Of a stretch of 64,000 nucleotides of DNA, positions 15,985 to 25,126 are shown piece after piece. A model generated the notes under the pieces. That model saw only the letters and a program-made list of their open reading frames with translations, ran no database searches and was not told the origin of the DNA. How positions within the stretch are numbered: position 1 is the stretch's first letter; the number at the start of each line of letters is the position of its first letter. Location: the NCBI RefSeq assembly GCF_020177055.1, contig NZ_JAIQXT010000006.1:124001-188000 (forward strand), in the 5' to 3' direction. This stretch comes from Sphingomonas sp. R647 (GTDB lineage Bacteria > Pseudomonadota > Alphaproteobacteria > Sphingomonadales > Sphingomonadaceae). Position numbers and translations under genes: made by a program.

Positions 15985-17007
15985 ATGAACGACCTCACCA
16001 ACCGCCGCGTCCTCGTCACCGGGTCTGCGGGCTTCATCGGATTCCACACCTCCAGCCTGCTGCTCCAGTCGGGCGCGAAGGTGCTGGGGGTCGATAATTT
16101 CACCCCCTATTACGACCCGTCGCTCAAGGAGCGCCGCAACGAAATCCTGTCCAACCACGCCAATTTCGAACTGGCGCGCATCTCGATCGAGGATGGCGCG
16201 GCGCTGACGCAGGCGTGGCAGGACTTCGCGCCCGACGCGGTCATCCACCTCGCCGCACAGGCCGGCGTGCGCTACAGCATCGACCATCCGGCCGATTATG
16301 TCGGCACCAACATCGTCGGCACGTTCAACCTGATGGAGCTGGCGCGGCACAACCCCGTCCGCCACTTCCTCGCCGCCTCGACCAGCTCGGTCTATGGCGC
16401 GAACACGGCGATGCCGTTCGACGAGCTGCAGCGTACCCAGACGCCGATGAGCCTCTATGCCGCGACCAAGGGTGCGACCGAGCTGATGGGGCACAGCTAT
16501 GCCCATCTGTTCGGTATCCCGATGACGTTCTTCCGCTTCTTCACCGTCTATGGGCCGTGGGGCCGGCCTGACATGGCGCTGTTCAAATTCGCCGATGCGA
16601 TGCTGCGCGACGAGGCGATCGACGTGTACAATAACGGCGAGATGGCGCGCGACTTCACCTATGTCGACGATCTCGTCCGCTCGATCGTCGATCTGGTCTC
16701 GGCGGTACCCGGCAAGGAGCCGGTGGCGCATGACAGCCTGTCGCCCGCCGCTCCGTTCCGCGTCGTCAATATCGGCGGCGGCACGCCGACCCCGCTGATG
16801 GACTACATCGCCGCACTTGAGTCGGCGCTGGGCATGACCGCGAAGAAGAACTTCCTGCCGATGCAGGCCGGCGACGTCCCCGCCACCGAAGCATCGCCGG
16901 AATTGCTCCGCGCGCTGACCGGCCGCGTGCCGGCGACCACGGTGGAAAAGGGCGTGGCCGAGTTCGTCCGCTGGTACCGCGAGCATGTCGCGGCGGAGAA
17001 GGGCTGA
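15985..17007 (+). CDS. UDP-glucuronate 4-epimerase-type SDR protein
   Basis: 340-residue extended SDR. The NAD motif VTGSAGFIGFHT opens the protein; the catalytic Tyr-Lys pair is YAATK (~155-159) with upstream AASTSSVYG. FFRFFTVYGPWGRPDMALFK is characteristic of UDP-GlcA 4-epimerases (LspL/Cap1J type), which make UDP-GalA. With Ugd at 20891 supplying UDP-GlcA, the pathway Glc to GlcA to GalA is complete in the window. A role as UDP-Glc 4-epimerase is less likely given that motif. A tandem hairpin repeat follows the stop. Confidence 0.9.
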   Translation: MNDLTNRRVLVTGSAGFIGFHTSSLLLQSGAKVLGVDNFTPYYDPSLKERRNEILSNHANFELARISIEDGAALTQAWQDFAPDAVIHLAAQAGVRYSIDHPADYVGTNIVGTFNLMELARHNPVRHFLAASTSSVYGANTAMPFDELQRTQTPMSLYAATKGATELMGHSYAHLFGIPMTFFRFFTVYGPWGRPDMALFKFADAMLRDEAIDVYNNGEMARDFTYVDDLVRSIVDLVSAVPGKEPVAHDSLSPAAPFRVVNIGGGTPTPLMDYIAALESALGMTAKKNFLPMQAGDVPATEASPELLRALTGRVPATTVEKGVAEFVRWYREHVAAEKG

Positions 17008-17016
17008 TCGCAAATC

Positions 17017-17169
17017 TATCCTCCCCCGCCAGGGGGAGGTGGCACGCGTAGCGTGACGGAGGGGGCGGAAGCACGCCGGCTAGAAGTTAGGGGGCAAGAG
17101 GCTCAAGGACACAGCCGTCCTCCCCCTCCATCGCCTTCGGCGACACCTCCCCCTTGCGGGGGAGGATTA
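17017..17169. repeat. CCTCCCCC-type hairpin-pair intergenic repeat
   Basis: Two small hairpins with 8-bp stems, CCTCCCCC/GGGGGAGG (17020-17027 with 17032-17039, and 17146-17153 with 17158-17165), sit at the two ends of a ~150-base element. The ends can also pair with each other. It fills the gap between the convergent epimerase and cysQ genes. I recognise it as a common intergenic element of sphingomonads; it is non-coding and may end transcription from both sides. Confidence 0.8.
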
Positions 17170-17174
17170 TTGCT

Positions 17175-17906
17175 TCACCCGCACACTCCGCTCTTCGCGA
17201 CCAGTTCCAGCACCGGTGCCGCCCACTCACGGCGGCAGATGAGCAGGTCGGGAAGCGACAGCTCGGCTTCGTTGTAGCGGATCGGCGACCCGTCGATCCG
17301 CGAGACATGCAACCCGGCTGCAGCGGCGACTGCGGCGGGAGCGCAATTGTCCCACTGATATTGTCCGCCGGAGTGGAGGTAGATTTCCGCCTCCCCCAGC
17401 ACGACCGCCATCGCCTTGGCCCCGGCCGATCCCATGCCGACCAGCTCGGCCCCGATCGCCGCCGCAACCTCGGTACAAAGCCGCGTCGCCCGGGTCCGGC
17501 TGACCAGCATCCGGGGCGTTGCTGCGGCCGGCGGCAGTTCCGGCGGCTGTGCGGTGCAGAGCGTGATACCGCGCCGGGGCAGCGCCACCGCGCCGACCGC
17601 GGCAACGCCGTCGATCGACAGACCGATATGCACCGCCCAGTCCTCGCGCCCCTCACCGAACTCGCGCGTCCCGTCGAGCGGATCGACGATCCACACCCGC
17701 CGCGAATCGCGCCGTGCCGAATCGTCCGCGGATTCCTCCGACAGGATCGGATCATCGGGCCGCGCGGCGCGGAGCAGGTCGAGGATCAGCGTATTCGCCT
17801 CGCGATCCCCGCGCGCCCCATCCGCGCCATCATCCTGGATCGCGCGCAGCAGCGCTCCGGCGGCATCCGCTACCTGGCGCGCAAGCACTGCATCATCGAC
17901 CGCCAT
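17175..17906 (-). CDS. cysQ: 3'(2'),5'-bisphosphate nucleotidase CysQ
   Basis: Inositol-monophosphatase-fold protein of 243 residues that removes the 3' phosphate from PAP (and PAPS). Metal motifs are clear: SEESADD (~60), WIVDPLDGTREF (~75-86) and QWDNCAPAA (~188). A GTG at 17912 overlapping the cysNC stop is an alternative start; ATG 17906 is used here. It is last in a cysD-cysNC-cysQ operon. CysQ recycles PAP, the product of both PAPS reductase and sulfotransferases, so it fits either sulfate assimilation or sulfation. Confidence 0.93.
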   Translation of the reverse strand: MAVDDAVLARQVADAAGALLRAIQDDGADGARGDREANTLILDLLRAARPDDPILSEESADDSARRDSRRVWIVDPLDGTREFGEGREDWAVHIGLSIDGVAAVGAVALPRRGITLCTAQPPELPPAAATPRMLVSRTRATRLCTEVAAAIGAELVGMGSAGAKAMAVVLGEAEIYLHSGGQYQWDNCAPAAVAAAAGLHVSRIDGSPIRYNEAELSLPDLLICRREWAAPVLELVAKSGVCG

Positions 17907-17908
17907 CG

Positions 17909-19822
17909 TCACAGCACCGGCGACCAGATGCCCAGGATATGCTCGACCACCAGATCGGCGGCGGCCTCGGGCGTCATGGCTTGCGTATCGATGCGAATCT
18001 CCGGGGTAATCGGCGCTTCATAGGGGCTGGAGATGCCGGTGAAATTTGCGATCTCGCCCGCCCGCGCCTTTTTGTAGAGGCCCTTCACGTCGCGGCGCTC
18101 GGCCTCTTCCAGCGGGGTGTCGACGAAGATCTCGAAGAACTCGCCTTCGGGCAGCATCCGCCGCACCAGTTCGCGCTCGGCCCGGAAGGGCGAGATGAAG
18201 GCGGTGAGGACGATCAGCCCGGCGTCGCACATCAGCTTGGCAACCTCGCCCACCCGGCGGATATTCTCGACCCGGTCGGCGTCGCTGAAGCCCAGATCCT
18301 TGTTCAGCCCATGGCGCACATTGTCGCCGTCGAGCAGGAAGCTGTGCTTGCCCAACGCGTGCAGCTTTTTCTCGACCAGATTGGCGATCGTCGACTTGCC
18401 CGATCCCGACAGGCCGGTGAACCACAACAGGCGCGGATGCTGGCCCTTTTGCGCGGCATGCGCCTCGCGCGTGATTTCCAGCGCCTGCCAATGGACATTC
18501 TGCGCGCGGCGCAGCGAGAAGTTGAGCATCCCCGCCGCGACCGTCGCGTTGGTCAGCTTGTCGATCAGGATGAAGCCGCCGAGGTCGTGGCTGTCGGCAT
18601 AGGATTCGAACACGACCGGGCGGTCGGTATAGACCTCCGCCACGCCGATATCGTTGAGGGCCAGCGTCTTGGCGCTCAGCTCCGCCATGGTGTTGACGCA
18701 GATGACGTGGCGCGGCGGCTGCACCGTCGCACTGACCGTCTGCGTGCCGAGCTTGAGCCAATAGGCGCGACCGGGGAGCAGCTCCTCCTGATCCATCCAC
18801 ACGATCGTCGCCTGAAACTGGTCGGCGACCTCTGGGGGTGCGTCGGCCGCGACGACCACGTCGCCGCGCGAGCAATCGACCTCGTCGGTCAGCGTCAACG
18901 TCACCGACTGGTCGCGCCCGGCCTCCGCCAGATCGCCGTCATAAGTGACGATTCGCGCGACATGGCTGGTGCGGCCCGAGGGGAGGATGCGTACTGCATC
19001 GCCCGGCTTGACCGATCCGCTGGCGATGGTGCCGGCGAATCCCCGGAAATCGAGATTGGGGCGGTTGACCCATTGCACCGGCATGCGGAACGGGCGCGCC
19101 GCCGCGTCATCGCCGACCGGCACGGTTTCGAGATGATCGATCAGCGAAGGGCCGGAATACCAGGGCGTGTTCGCGCTGGTGCCGGTGATATTGTCGCCCT
19201 TGAACCCCGAGATCGGGATTGCGGTGAACGCCGTGATCCCGATGCTGTCGGCGAACGCGCGATAGTCGGCGACGATGCCATCAAACGTCGCCTGATCGTA
19301 CCCGACCAGATCCATCTTGTTCACCGCCAGCACGATGTGACGGATGCCGATCAGGTGCGCGAGGAAGCTGTGCCGCCGCGTCTGGGTCAGCACGCCCTTG
19401 CGCGCGTCGATCAGGATGACGGCGAGGTCGGCGGTCGACGCACCGGTGACCATGTTGCGGGTGTACTGTTCATGCCCCGGCGTGTCGGCGACGATGAACT
19501 TGCGCTTTTCGGTCGCGAAGAAGCGATAGGCGACGTCGATCGTGATCCCCTGCTCACGCTCGGCGGCAAGGCCGTCGACGAGCAGCGCGAAGTCGATCTC
19601 CTGCCCTTGCGTCCCCACCCGCTTGCTGTCGGCTTCGAGCACGGCAAGCTGATCCTCGAAGATCATCTTCGAATCATACAACAGCCGCCCGATCAGCGTC
19701 GATTTACCGTCGTCCACCGACCCGCAGGTGATGAAGCGCAGCAGCGATTTCGACTGATGCTGTTCGAGATAGGCGGAAATGTCGGACGCGATGAGCGCGT
19801 CGGGGCGGTAGGAGGAGGTCAT
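17909..19822 (-). CDS. cysNC: Bifunctional sulfate adenylyltransferase subunit 1 / adenylylsulfate kinase
   Basis: 637-residue fusion. Residues ~1-440 are CysN, a GTPase of the EF-Tu type: [15 protein letters not shown] (G1), [12 protein letters not shown] (G3), NKMDL (G4). Residues ~455-637 are Cys[23 protein letters not shown] and a kinase core. Together with CysD it turns sulfate into APS and then PAPS. Its stop overlaps the cysQ start region and its ATG overlaps the cysD stop by one base. The CysN-CysC fusion is common in alphaproteobacteria, including rhizobial NodQ. Confidence 0.96.
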   Translation of the reverse strand: MTSSYRPDALIASDISAYLEQHQSKSLLRFITCGSVDDGKSTLIGRLLYDSKMIFEDQLAVLEADSKRVGTQGQEIDFALLVDGLAAEREQGITIDVAYRFFATEKRKFIVADTPGHEQYTRNMVTGASTADLAVILIDARKGVLTQTRRHSFLAHLIGIRHIVLAVNKMDLVGYDQATFDGIVADYRAFADSIGITAFTAIPISGFKGDNITGTSANTPWYSGPSLIDHLETVPVGDDAAARPFRMPVQWVNRPNLDFRGFAGTIASGSVKPGDAVRILPSGRTSHVARIVTYDGDLAEAGRDQSVTLTLTDEVDCSRGDVVVAADAPPEVADQFQATIVWMDQEELLPGRAYWLKLGTQTVSATVQPPRHVICVNTMAELSAKTLALNDIGVAEVYTDRPVVFESYADSHDLGGFILIDKLTNATVAAGMLNFSLRRAQNVHWQALEITREAHAAQKGQHPRLLWFTGLSGSGKSTIANLVEKKLHALGKHSFLLDGDNVRHGLNKDLGFSDADRVENIRRVGEVAKLMCDAGLIVLTAFISPFRAERELVRRMLPEGEFFEIFVDTPLEEAERRDVKGLYKKARAGEIANFTGISSPYEAPITPEIRIDTQAMTPEAAADLVVEHILGIWSPVL

Positions 19823-20718
19823 CAGAAGTAACCTTCCTGCTTCTTCTTTTCCATCGACGCGGCCTGATCGTGATCGATCGCGCGGCCCTGACGCTCTGAT
19901 GTCGTCGTCAGCAGCATCTCCTGAATCACGTCGTCCAGGCTCGCCGCCTCGCTCTCCACCGCACCGGTCAGCGGGTAGCAGCCAAGCGTGCGGAAGCGGA
20001 TCGAGCGCATCACCGGCTCCTCGCCATCCAGCGGGAAGCGGTCGTCATCGACCATCAGCGTGAGGCCCCCGCGCACCACGGTCGGGCGCGGCGCGGCGAA
20101 ATAGAGGGGGACGATCTCGATCCCCTCGGCCCGAATGTACTGCCAAATGTCGAGCTCGGTCCAGTTGGACAGCGGGAAGACGCGGATGCTCTCCCCTTTT
20201 GCCTTGCGCGCATTGTACAGCCGCCACAGCTCTGGCCGCTGCGCCTTGGGGTCCCAGCGGTGGCTGGCGGAGCGGAAGCTGAACACGCGCTCCTTCGCGC
20301 GGCTCTTTTCCTCGTCGCGCCGCGCGCCGCCGAACGCCGCGTCGAAGCCGAACTTGTCGAGCGCCTGCTTTAGCCCCTCGGTCTTCCACATGTCGGTGTG
20401 CAGCCCGCCATGGTCGAACGGGTTGATCCCGCGCGCCATCGCCTCAGGATTGTGGTGGACCAGCAACTCCATCCCGGCATCGCGTGCCGCCTTGTCGCGC
20501 AGATCGTACATCGCGCGGAATTTCCACGTGGTATCGACATGCAGCAGCGGGAATGGCGGCGGCGCGGGGAAGAACGCCTTCTTCGCCAGGTGCAGCATCA
20601 CCGCGCTGTCCTTGCCGACCGAATAGAGCATCACCGGCCGCTCGGCCTCGGCAACCACTTCGCGCAGGATGTGGATGCTCTCGGCCTCCAGCCGGGCAAG
20701 ATGTGTCAGGGAATTCAT
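19822..20718 (-). CDS. cysD: Sulfate adenylyltransferase subunit 2
   Basis: 298-residue PP-loop ATP pyrophosphatase that forms APS with CysN. Seen: [13 protein letters not shown] near residue 35, [14 protein letters not shown] with the conserved Arg/Asp stretch, and [15 protein letters not shown]. It is first in the cysD-cysNC-cysQ operon. Its start is 172 bases from the divergent ugd start, so a shared promoter region (20719-20890) serves both sulfate activation and UDP-GlcA synthesis. No cysH, cysI or sulfotransferase gene is in the window. Confidence 0.96.
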   Translation of the reverse strand: MNSLTHLARLEAESIHILREVVAEAERPVMLYSVGKDSAVMLHLAKKAFFPAPPPFPLLHVDTTWKFRAMYDLRDKAARDAGMELLVHHNPEAMARGINPFDHGGLHTDMWKTEGLKQALDKFGFDAAFGGARRDEEKSRAKERVFSFRSASHRWDPKAQRPELWRLYNARKAKGESIRVFPLSNWTELDIWQYIRAEGIEIVPLYFAAPRPTVVRGGLTLMVDDDRFPLDGEEPVMRSIRFRTLGCYPLTGAVESEAASLDDVIQEMLLTTTSERQGRAIDHDQAASMEKKKQEGYF

Positions 20719-20890
20719 AGGCGGTCATCTATGGACCACGCCCGCCGCCTGCGATCTAGTATTTGTTTAGACCGCATCAGGCACGATGCGGGCCCTTGCG
20801 CCCTGCCCCTCAAACGCCATTTTTGGGTCGCATGGCGCGCTGCGGCTGTGCATAGGGCGGCGGAGAGCCGCGACGAAAGGGACACCAAGC

Positions 20891-22204
20891 GTGCGTATTG
20901 CGATGATCGGCACTGGCTATGTCGGCCTGGTTTCCGGGGCGTGCTTCTCCGATTTTGGGCACGACGTGGTTTGCGTGGACAAGGACGCGCGCAAGATCGA
21001 GCTGCTGCACCAGAATGTCATGCCGATCTATGAGCCCGGCCTCGCCGAGCTGGTCGCGTCGAACGTCAAAGCGGGGCGCCTGTCCTTCACCACTGACCTC
21101 GCCGAAGGGGTCAAGGGCGCGGACGCGGTGTTCATCGCGGTCGGCACGCCCAGCCGGCGCGGTGACGGTCACGCCGACCTCACCTATGTCTTCGCGGCGG
21201 CCGAGGAGATCGTCGCCGCCCTCGACGGCCCGGCGGTGATCGTCACCAAATCGACTGTACCCGTCGGCACCGGCGACGAGGTCGAGCGGATCGTCGCGCG
21301 GATCGCCCCCGACAAGGGCATCACCGTCGTCTCCAACCCCGAATTCCTGCGCGAAGGCGCGGCGATCGCCGACTTCAAGCGCCCCGACCGCGTCGTCATC
21401 GGCAGCGAGGATGAGGGCGCGAGCCAGGTGATGCGCGACATCTATCGCCCGCTCTCGCTCAACCAATCGGCACCGTTGCTGTTCACCGGGCGCCGCACCG
21501 CCGAGCTGATCAAATACGCCGCCAACGCGTTCCTCGCGGTCAAGATCACCTTCATCAACGAGATTGCGGACCTGTGCGAACAGGTCGGCGCGGACGTGCA
21601 GGAAGTGTCGCGCGGCATCGGCATGGACAACCGCATCGGGCGCAAGTTCCTCAACGCCGGCCCCGGCTATGGCGGATCGTGCTTCCCCAAGGATACGCTG
21701 GCGCTGCTCAAGACCGCCGACGACAATGAGACCCCGCTGCGGATCGTCGAGGCGACGGTGCAGGTCAATGACAGCCGCAAGCGCGCGATGGGGCGCAAGG
21801 TGATCAAGGCGATGGGCGGCGAAGTGCGCGACAAGACCGTCGCGATCCTCGGCCTCACCTTCAAGCCCAATACCGACGACATGCGCGACGCCCCCAGCCT
21901 GGCGGTGATCCAGACGCTGCAGGACGCCGGCGCGATCGTCCGCGCCTATGACCCCGAAGGCGTCGAACAGGCCCGCCCGTTGCTCAAGGACGTCGAATTC
22001 TCGGCGAGCCCCTATGCCGCGGCGGAGGGTGCCGACGCGCTGGTGATTGTCACCGAATGGGACGAATTCCGGGCGCTGGACCTTGGGCGAATGAAGAAGC
22101 TGCTCAGCACGCCGCTGCTGGTCGACCTGCGCAACATCTATCCCGCCGAAGAAGTGGCACGCGCCGGGCTGACGCTGGTGGGCGTGGGCAAGAAGGCGGA
22201 CTAG
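20891..22204 (+). CDS. ugd: UDP-glucose 6-dehydrogenase
   Basis: 437-residue enzyme that oxidises UDP-Glc to UDP-GlcA with two NAD. Start is GTG at 20891: AAAGGGA lies upstream and the protein then opens directly on the Rossmann motif MRIAMIGTGYVGLVSGAC. The catalytic Cys is in GPGYGGSCFPKDT (~255-267) and the UDP-binding region LGLTFKPNTDDMRDAPS follows. It feeds the 4-epimerase at 15985. It ends in a 4-base tail-to-tail overlap with the phosphoesterase gene. It is one of three nucleotide-sugar dehydrogenases here and the one closest to classic Ugd. Confidence 0.95.
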   Translation: MRIAMIGTGYVGLVSGACFSDFGHDVVCVDKDARKIELLHQNVMPIYEPGLAELVASNVKAGRLSFTTDLAEGVKGADAVFIAVGTPSRRGDGHADLTYVFAAAEEIVAALDGPAVIVTKSTVPVGTGDEVERIVARIAPDKGITVVSNPEFLREGAAIADFKRPDRVVIGSEDEGASQVMRDIYRPLSLNQSAPLLFTGRRTAELIKYAANAFLAVKITFINEIADLCEQVGADVQEVSRGIGMDNRIGRKFLNAGPGYGGSCFPKDTLALLKTADDNETPLRIVEATVQVNDSRKRAMGRKVIKAMGGEVRDKTVAILGLTFKPNTDDMRDAPSLAVIQTLQDAGAIVRAYDPEGVEQARPLLKDVEFSASPYAAAEGADALVIVTEWDEFRALDLGRMKKLLSTPLLVDLRNIYPAEEVARAGLTLVGVGKKAD

Positions 22205-22986
22205 CCCCGCGCACCTTCGGTCGCGAGATACCAACGCTCACCACCCTCGAGCGCCAGCGCGGTCAGCCGGCCAGTGGAGTAAGCGCCGGTGTCGATGCCG
22301 ATGCGGTTGGGCAGCTCCTCGACCTCCGCCGCGATCGAGTGGCCATGGACCACGGTCGCGCCGAAATTGCCCCCGAAGTTGAGGAATTGCTCGCGGATCC
22401 AGCGCAGATCCTCGGGCTTTTGGCGGTCGAGCGCGACATGCGGCTTCACGCCGGCATGGACGAAGCAATAGTCGCCGATCCGCACCATGTCGGTCATCGC
22501 ATGGAGGAAGGCGATGTGGTGCGACGGCACGCGCGGCAGGAAATCCTCGACCAGTTCATCGGCGAGGCCGCGGTCGATCAGTTCGAGCGGCGTGCCATAG
22601 CTCAGCAGCGTTTCCTCACCGCCGATACGCAGCCAGAAGCGCATGGTTTCGAGATTGCCGCCCAGCGCCTTGAGGAACACTTCCTCATGGTTGCCGAGCA
22701 GGAAGTCGACCTGGCGCTCGCCGAAATCGCGCGTCGCCAGCAATTCGACCACCGACGCCGAATCGGGCCCGCGATCGACCAGATCGCCGAGGAAGATGAT
22801 TCGCGTCCGCGCATCCCCGCGCGCGGCATCATCGGCGTCGATCCGATCGAGCAGATCGGTGAGCAGGTCGTAGCGGCCATGAATGTCGCCGATCGCATAC
22901 ACGCGCTCGCCATCGGGCAACACCGCCGACGCCGACCGCGCCGCAGATGACGCTCCGAACATTCCCTTGAGCTTCGACAAGACCAC
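22201..22986 (-). CDS. Calcineurin-like metallophosphoesterase
   Basis: 261-residue PPP-family phosphatase. All metal motifs are present: GDIHGRYD (~33), GDLVDRGPDS (~66), GNHEE (~98), and the late VHAGV and VHGHS. This form resembles bacterial Ser/Thr phosphatases PrpA/B and ApaH-like enzymes; the substrate may be phosphoproteins or diadenosine polyphosphates. The start is GTG at 22986 with a weak GGGAA. Its position next to polysaccharide genes is suggestive but not evidence for a role there. It is divergent from the acyltransferase gene. Confidence 0.88.
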   Translation of the reverse strand: MVLSKLKGMFGASSAARSASAVLPDGERVYAIGDIHGRYDLLTDLLDRIDADDAARGDARTRIIFLGDLVDRGPDSASVVELLATRDFGERQVDFLLGNHEEVFLKALGGNLETMRFWLRIGGEETLLSYGTPLELIDRGLADELVEDFLPRVPSHHIAFLHAMTDMVRIGDYCFVHAGVKPHVALDRQKPEDLRWIREQFLNFGGNFGATVVHGHSIAAEVEELPNRIGIDTGAYSTGRLTALALEGGERWYLATEGARG

Positions 22987-23097
22987 GCAAAATTCCCGTT
23001 ATTGCCCCGCAGATAGGCGCTTTGCCGCAGTGCCGCAATCAAGGCGACAGCTTGATTCTATTCCACTAAAGGAAGAGATTGTTACGAGGGTGAAATT

Positions 23098-24228
23098 ATG
23101 GTCGAAAATGCGTCAGTTGTGAGCAATTCATCGACCAAGTTACTGCCGTCGCTCCAATATTTTCGCGCGCTCGCCGCGATCCTCGTCGTCGCCTATCACG
23201 CCGCTTGCGTGTTTGGCCCCGGCGGATATCAGCCGGTCCGCAGCTGGGAAGTCGGGTTGATGTTCGGCCATGCCGGCGTCGAATTGTTCTTCGTCCTCAG
23301 CGGTTTCATCATCTGCTGGATCCATTATGACCGGATTGGCGCGGCGGGCGAGGTGCCCGCCTATATCCGCAAGCGGCTGGTGCGCATCTATCCGCCCGTC
23401 GCGCTGGTCGTGATCGCCTGGGCGGTGCTCAGCTTTGTCGGCGGTATGCCGATGCGGCCGATCGAGTATCTGGTGTCGCTGACCCTGATCCCGTTCGACT
23501 TCACTTATGCGCCCCCCGCGCTGTGGACACTGACCCATGAGATGGCGTTTTACGCGCTGTTCCTGCTCGCCTTTATCCGCCGCTGGCTGTTCATCGCCGC
23601 GCTGCTCGCCTGGGGCGTGGCCGGCTATGTCCTGACGATGGTACCGGGTCTGAGCGAGGCGACCGCTGGGATTCCCCTCGTCGGATCGGCCTATGCCTTC
23701 CTCTTCTCGCTCGGCGTGCTGGCGTTTTTCATCGTTCGCGCGCGCCCGCAGATCCCGGCATGGGGCAAGATTGCGCTGGGCCTGCTCGGCCTCGCCATCT
23801 TTGCCTGGGCGGCGTCCCGCGATGTCGCGCTCCTGCTTGGCCCGGTCCCACCGGAGGGGGCAGAGCGCGCCGCCCGCGCGCTGACCCCGTGGTTCGGCAT
23901 CGCGGCGACGATCTGGGTCGTCCTGCTTGCCGATCCCGCGATTCGATTTCGCGGGCGGCTGCATGCGGTGATGATGCTGCTCGGTAACGCATCCTACGCC
24001 ATTTATCTGTGGCACGAGATTCCGCAGCGGGTGCTGGGGCGGCTGGTCGGTAGTGTCGGGCTGGCCGGGCCCGAGACGCGCGTGATTGCGATGGCGCTGA
24101 TCATTGGCAGCGGCGTGGTGCTGGGCGTGCTGGTCTATCAGTTCGTCGAACGACCGCTGTTGCGCTGGATCAACGCGCGGCTGGATGCACGGGCGCAACG
24201 GACCGCGCCGATGGCCACCACCGCGTGA
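23098..24228 (+). CDS. Acyltransferase-3 family membrane protein
   Basis: 376-residue integral membrane acyltransferase with about ten hydrophobic segments. It opens with the family pattern LQYFRALAAILVVAYHA, whose His is the catalytic candidate, followed by GVELFFVLSGFIICWI with a conserved Gly-Phe. These proteins move acetyl, succinyl or other acyl groups onto sugars of exported glycans. It is the first gene of a long same-strand run (to 45939). The ATG at 23098 has GAGGG upstream. It probably O-acylates the polymer made by this locus. Confidence 0.9.
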   Translation: MVENASVVSNSSTKLLPSLQYFRALAAILVVAYHAACVFGPGGYQPVRSWEVGLMFGHAGVELFFVLSGFIICWIHYDRIGAAGEVPAYIRKRLVRIYPPVALVVIAWAVLSFVGGMPMRPIEYLVSLTLIPFDFTYAPPALWTLTHEMAFYALFLLAFIRRWLFIAALLAWGVAGYVLTMVPGLSEATAGIPLVGSAYAFLFSLGVLAFFIVRARPQIPAWGKIALGLLGLAIFAWAASRDVALLLGPVPPEGAERAARALTPWFGIAATIWVVLLADPAIRFRGRLHAVMMLLGNASYAIYLWHEIPQRVLGRLVGSVGLAGPETRVIAMALIIGSGVVLGVLVYQFVERPLLRWINARLDARAQRTAPMATTA

Positions 24229-24346
24229 TCCGCGCCAAGCGCGTGCAAAAAGCCGAAAATCCGCGTGCATCGCAGCAAGCTTCTGACTATTGCCGGTCGC
24301 GGCCCCGTCCCGCCGCATTCCGCGGCCACCCGCGTCGAGAAACCGA

Positions 24347-25126
24347 ATGATTGGCAAGCTGCTTCGCGACTTTTTCGGGATTATCCGCGTGGCCGGGCCT
24401 GCGCGCGCGCTGCAATGGGCGGGCGCGGTGGCGGTGACGATGCCCGCCGCGCTCAAGACGCGTAACCTGCTCGCCGCCGACAAGGCGATGGGCACCGGCC
24501 CGTTCGTCGCGCGCCACGGCACCGCCAAGGCCCGGCTGGTGGGCGAACAGGCGTTCAGTGGCCTGCGCGAAATCTGGGTCCGCGAAGTCTATTCGCGCGA
24601 CGGCTTTCTCAAGATTCCCGACAATGGCCTGGTCGTCGACCTCGGCGCCAATATGGGCAATTTCAGCGCGATGGCGCTGGCGAGCAACCCGACCGCGCGG
24701 GTGATCGCGGTCGAGCCCGGCGCGCGCAACGTCGCCAAGTTCAACGCGACAATGGCGGCCAACGGGTTCGCCGATCGCGCACAGCTGTGCCGCGCCTTTG
24801 TCGGCATCTTCAGCCCGCAGCAGATCAGCGACGTCGCCACTGACCCCAGCTATACCGATGCCGAGCGACTGTCCGAGCCCGATTTCATTGCCCGTTACGG
24901 CATCGACCGCATCGCGTTCCTGAAATGCGATATCGAGGGCAGCGAGTATTTCCTGCTCGATCCGCAGAGCCGGTTGCTCGACATGGCCGACCGGATCGGG
25001 ATCGAGGTCCATGCATTCGGCGGTGACGTAAAGGCGTTTCTGGCCGAGGTCGAACGCCGCGGCTTCACGCTCGATACCGTGATCTGGGACGGCGACGACT
25101 GCATCGCGCTGGCGTCGCGCAACTGA
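24347..25126 (+). CDS. FkbM-type methyltransferase 1
   Basis: 259-residue SAM-dependent methyltransferase of the FkbM group. The SAM motif is VVDLGANMGNFSA (~102), with acidic VIAVEPGARN and the late family motif KCDIEGSEYFLL (~205). FkbM proteins usually O-methylate sugar or polyketide hydroxyls. Start ATG 24347 is chosen because upstream in-frame residues are low-quality. It overlaps the polymerase-like gene by one base (TGATG). Of the four FkbM-like genes here it lies furthest from the others. Confidence 0.88.
   Translation: MIGKLLRDFFGIIRVAGPARALQWAGAVAVTMPAALKTRNLLAADKAMGTGPFVARHGTAKARLVGEQAFSGLREIWVREVYSRDGFLKIPDNGLVVDLGANMGNFSAMALASNPTARVIAVEPGARNVAKFNATMAANGFADRAQLCRAFVGIFSPQQISDVATDPSYTDAERLSEPDFIARYGIDRIAFLKCDIEGSEYFLLDPQSRLLDMADRIGIEVHAFGGDVKAFLAEVERRGFTLDTVIWDGDDCIALASRN

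Noticed and set aside
17714..19831. 705-residue open frame opposite cysNC
   Set aside because: Low-complexity shadow of cysNC; cysNC carries full GTPase and kinase motifs on the other strand.
20719..20890. Possible SAM or sulfur riboswitch between cysD and ugd
   Set aside because: No recognisable aptamer core; treated as an ordinary divergent promoter region.
20810..22234. 474-residue minus-strand frame opposite ugd
   Set aside because: No family signature, and ugd on the plus strand is complete with catalytic Cys.
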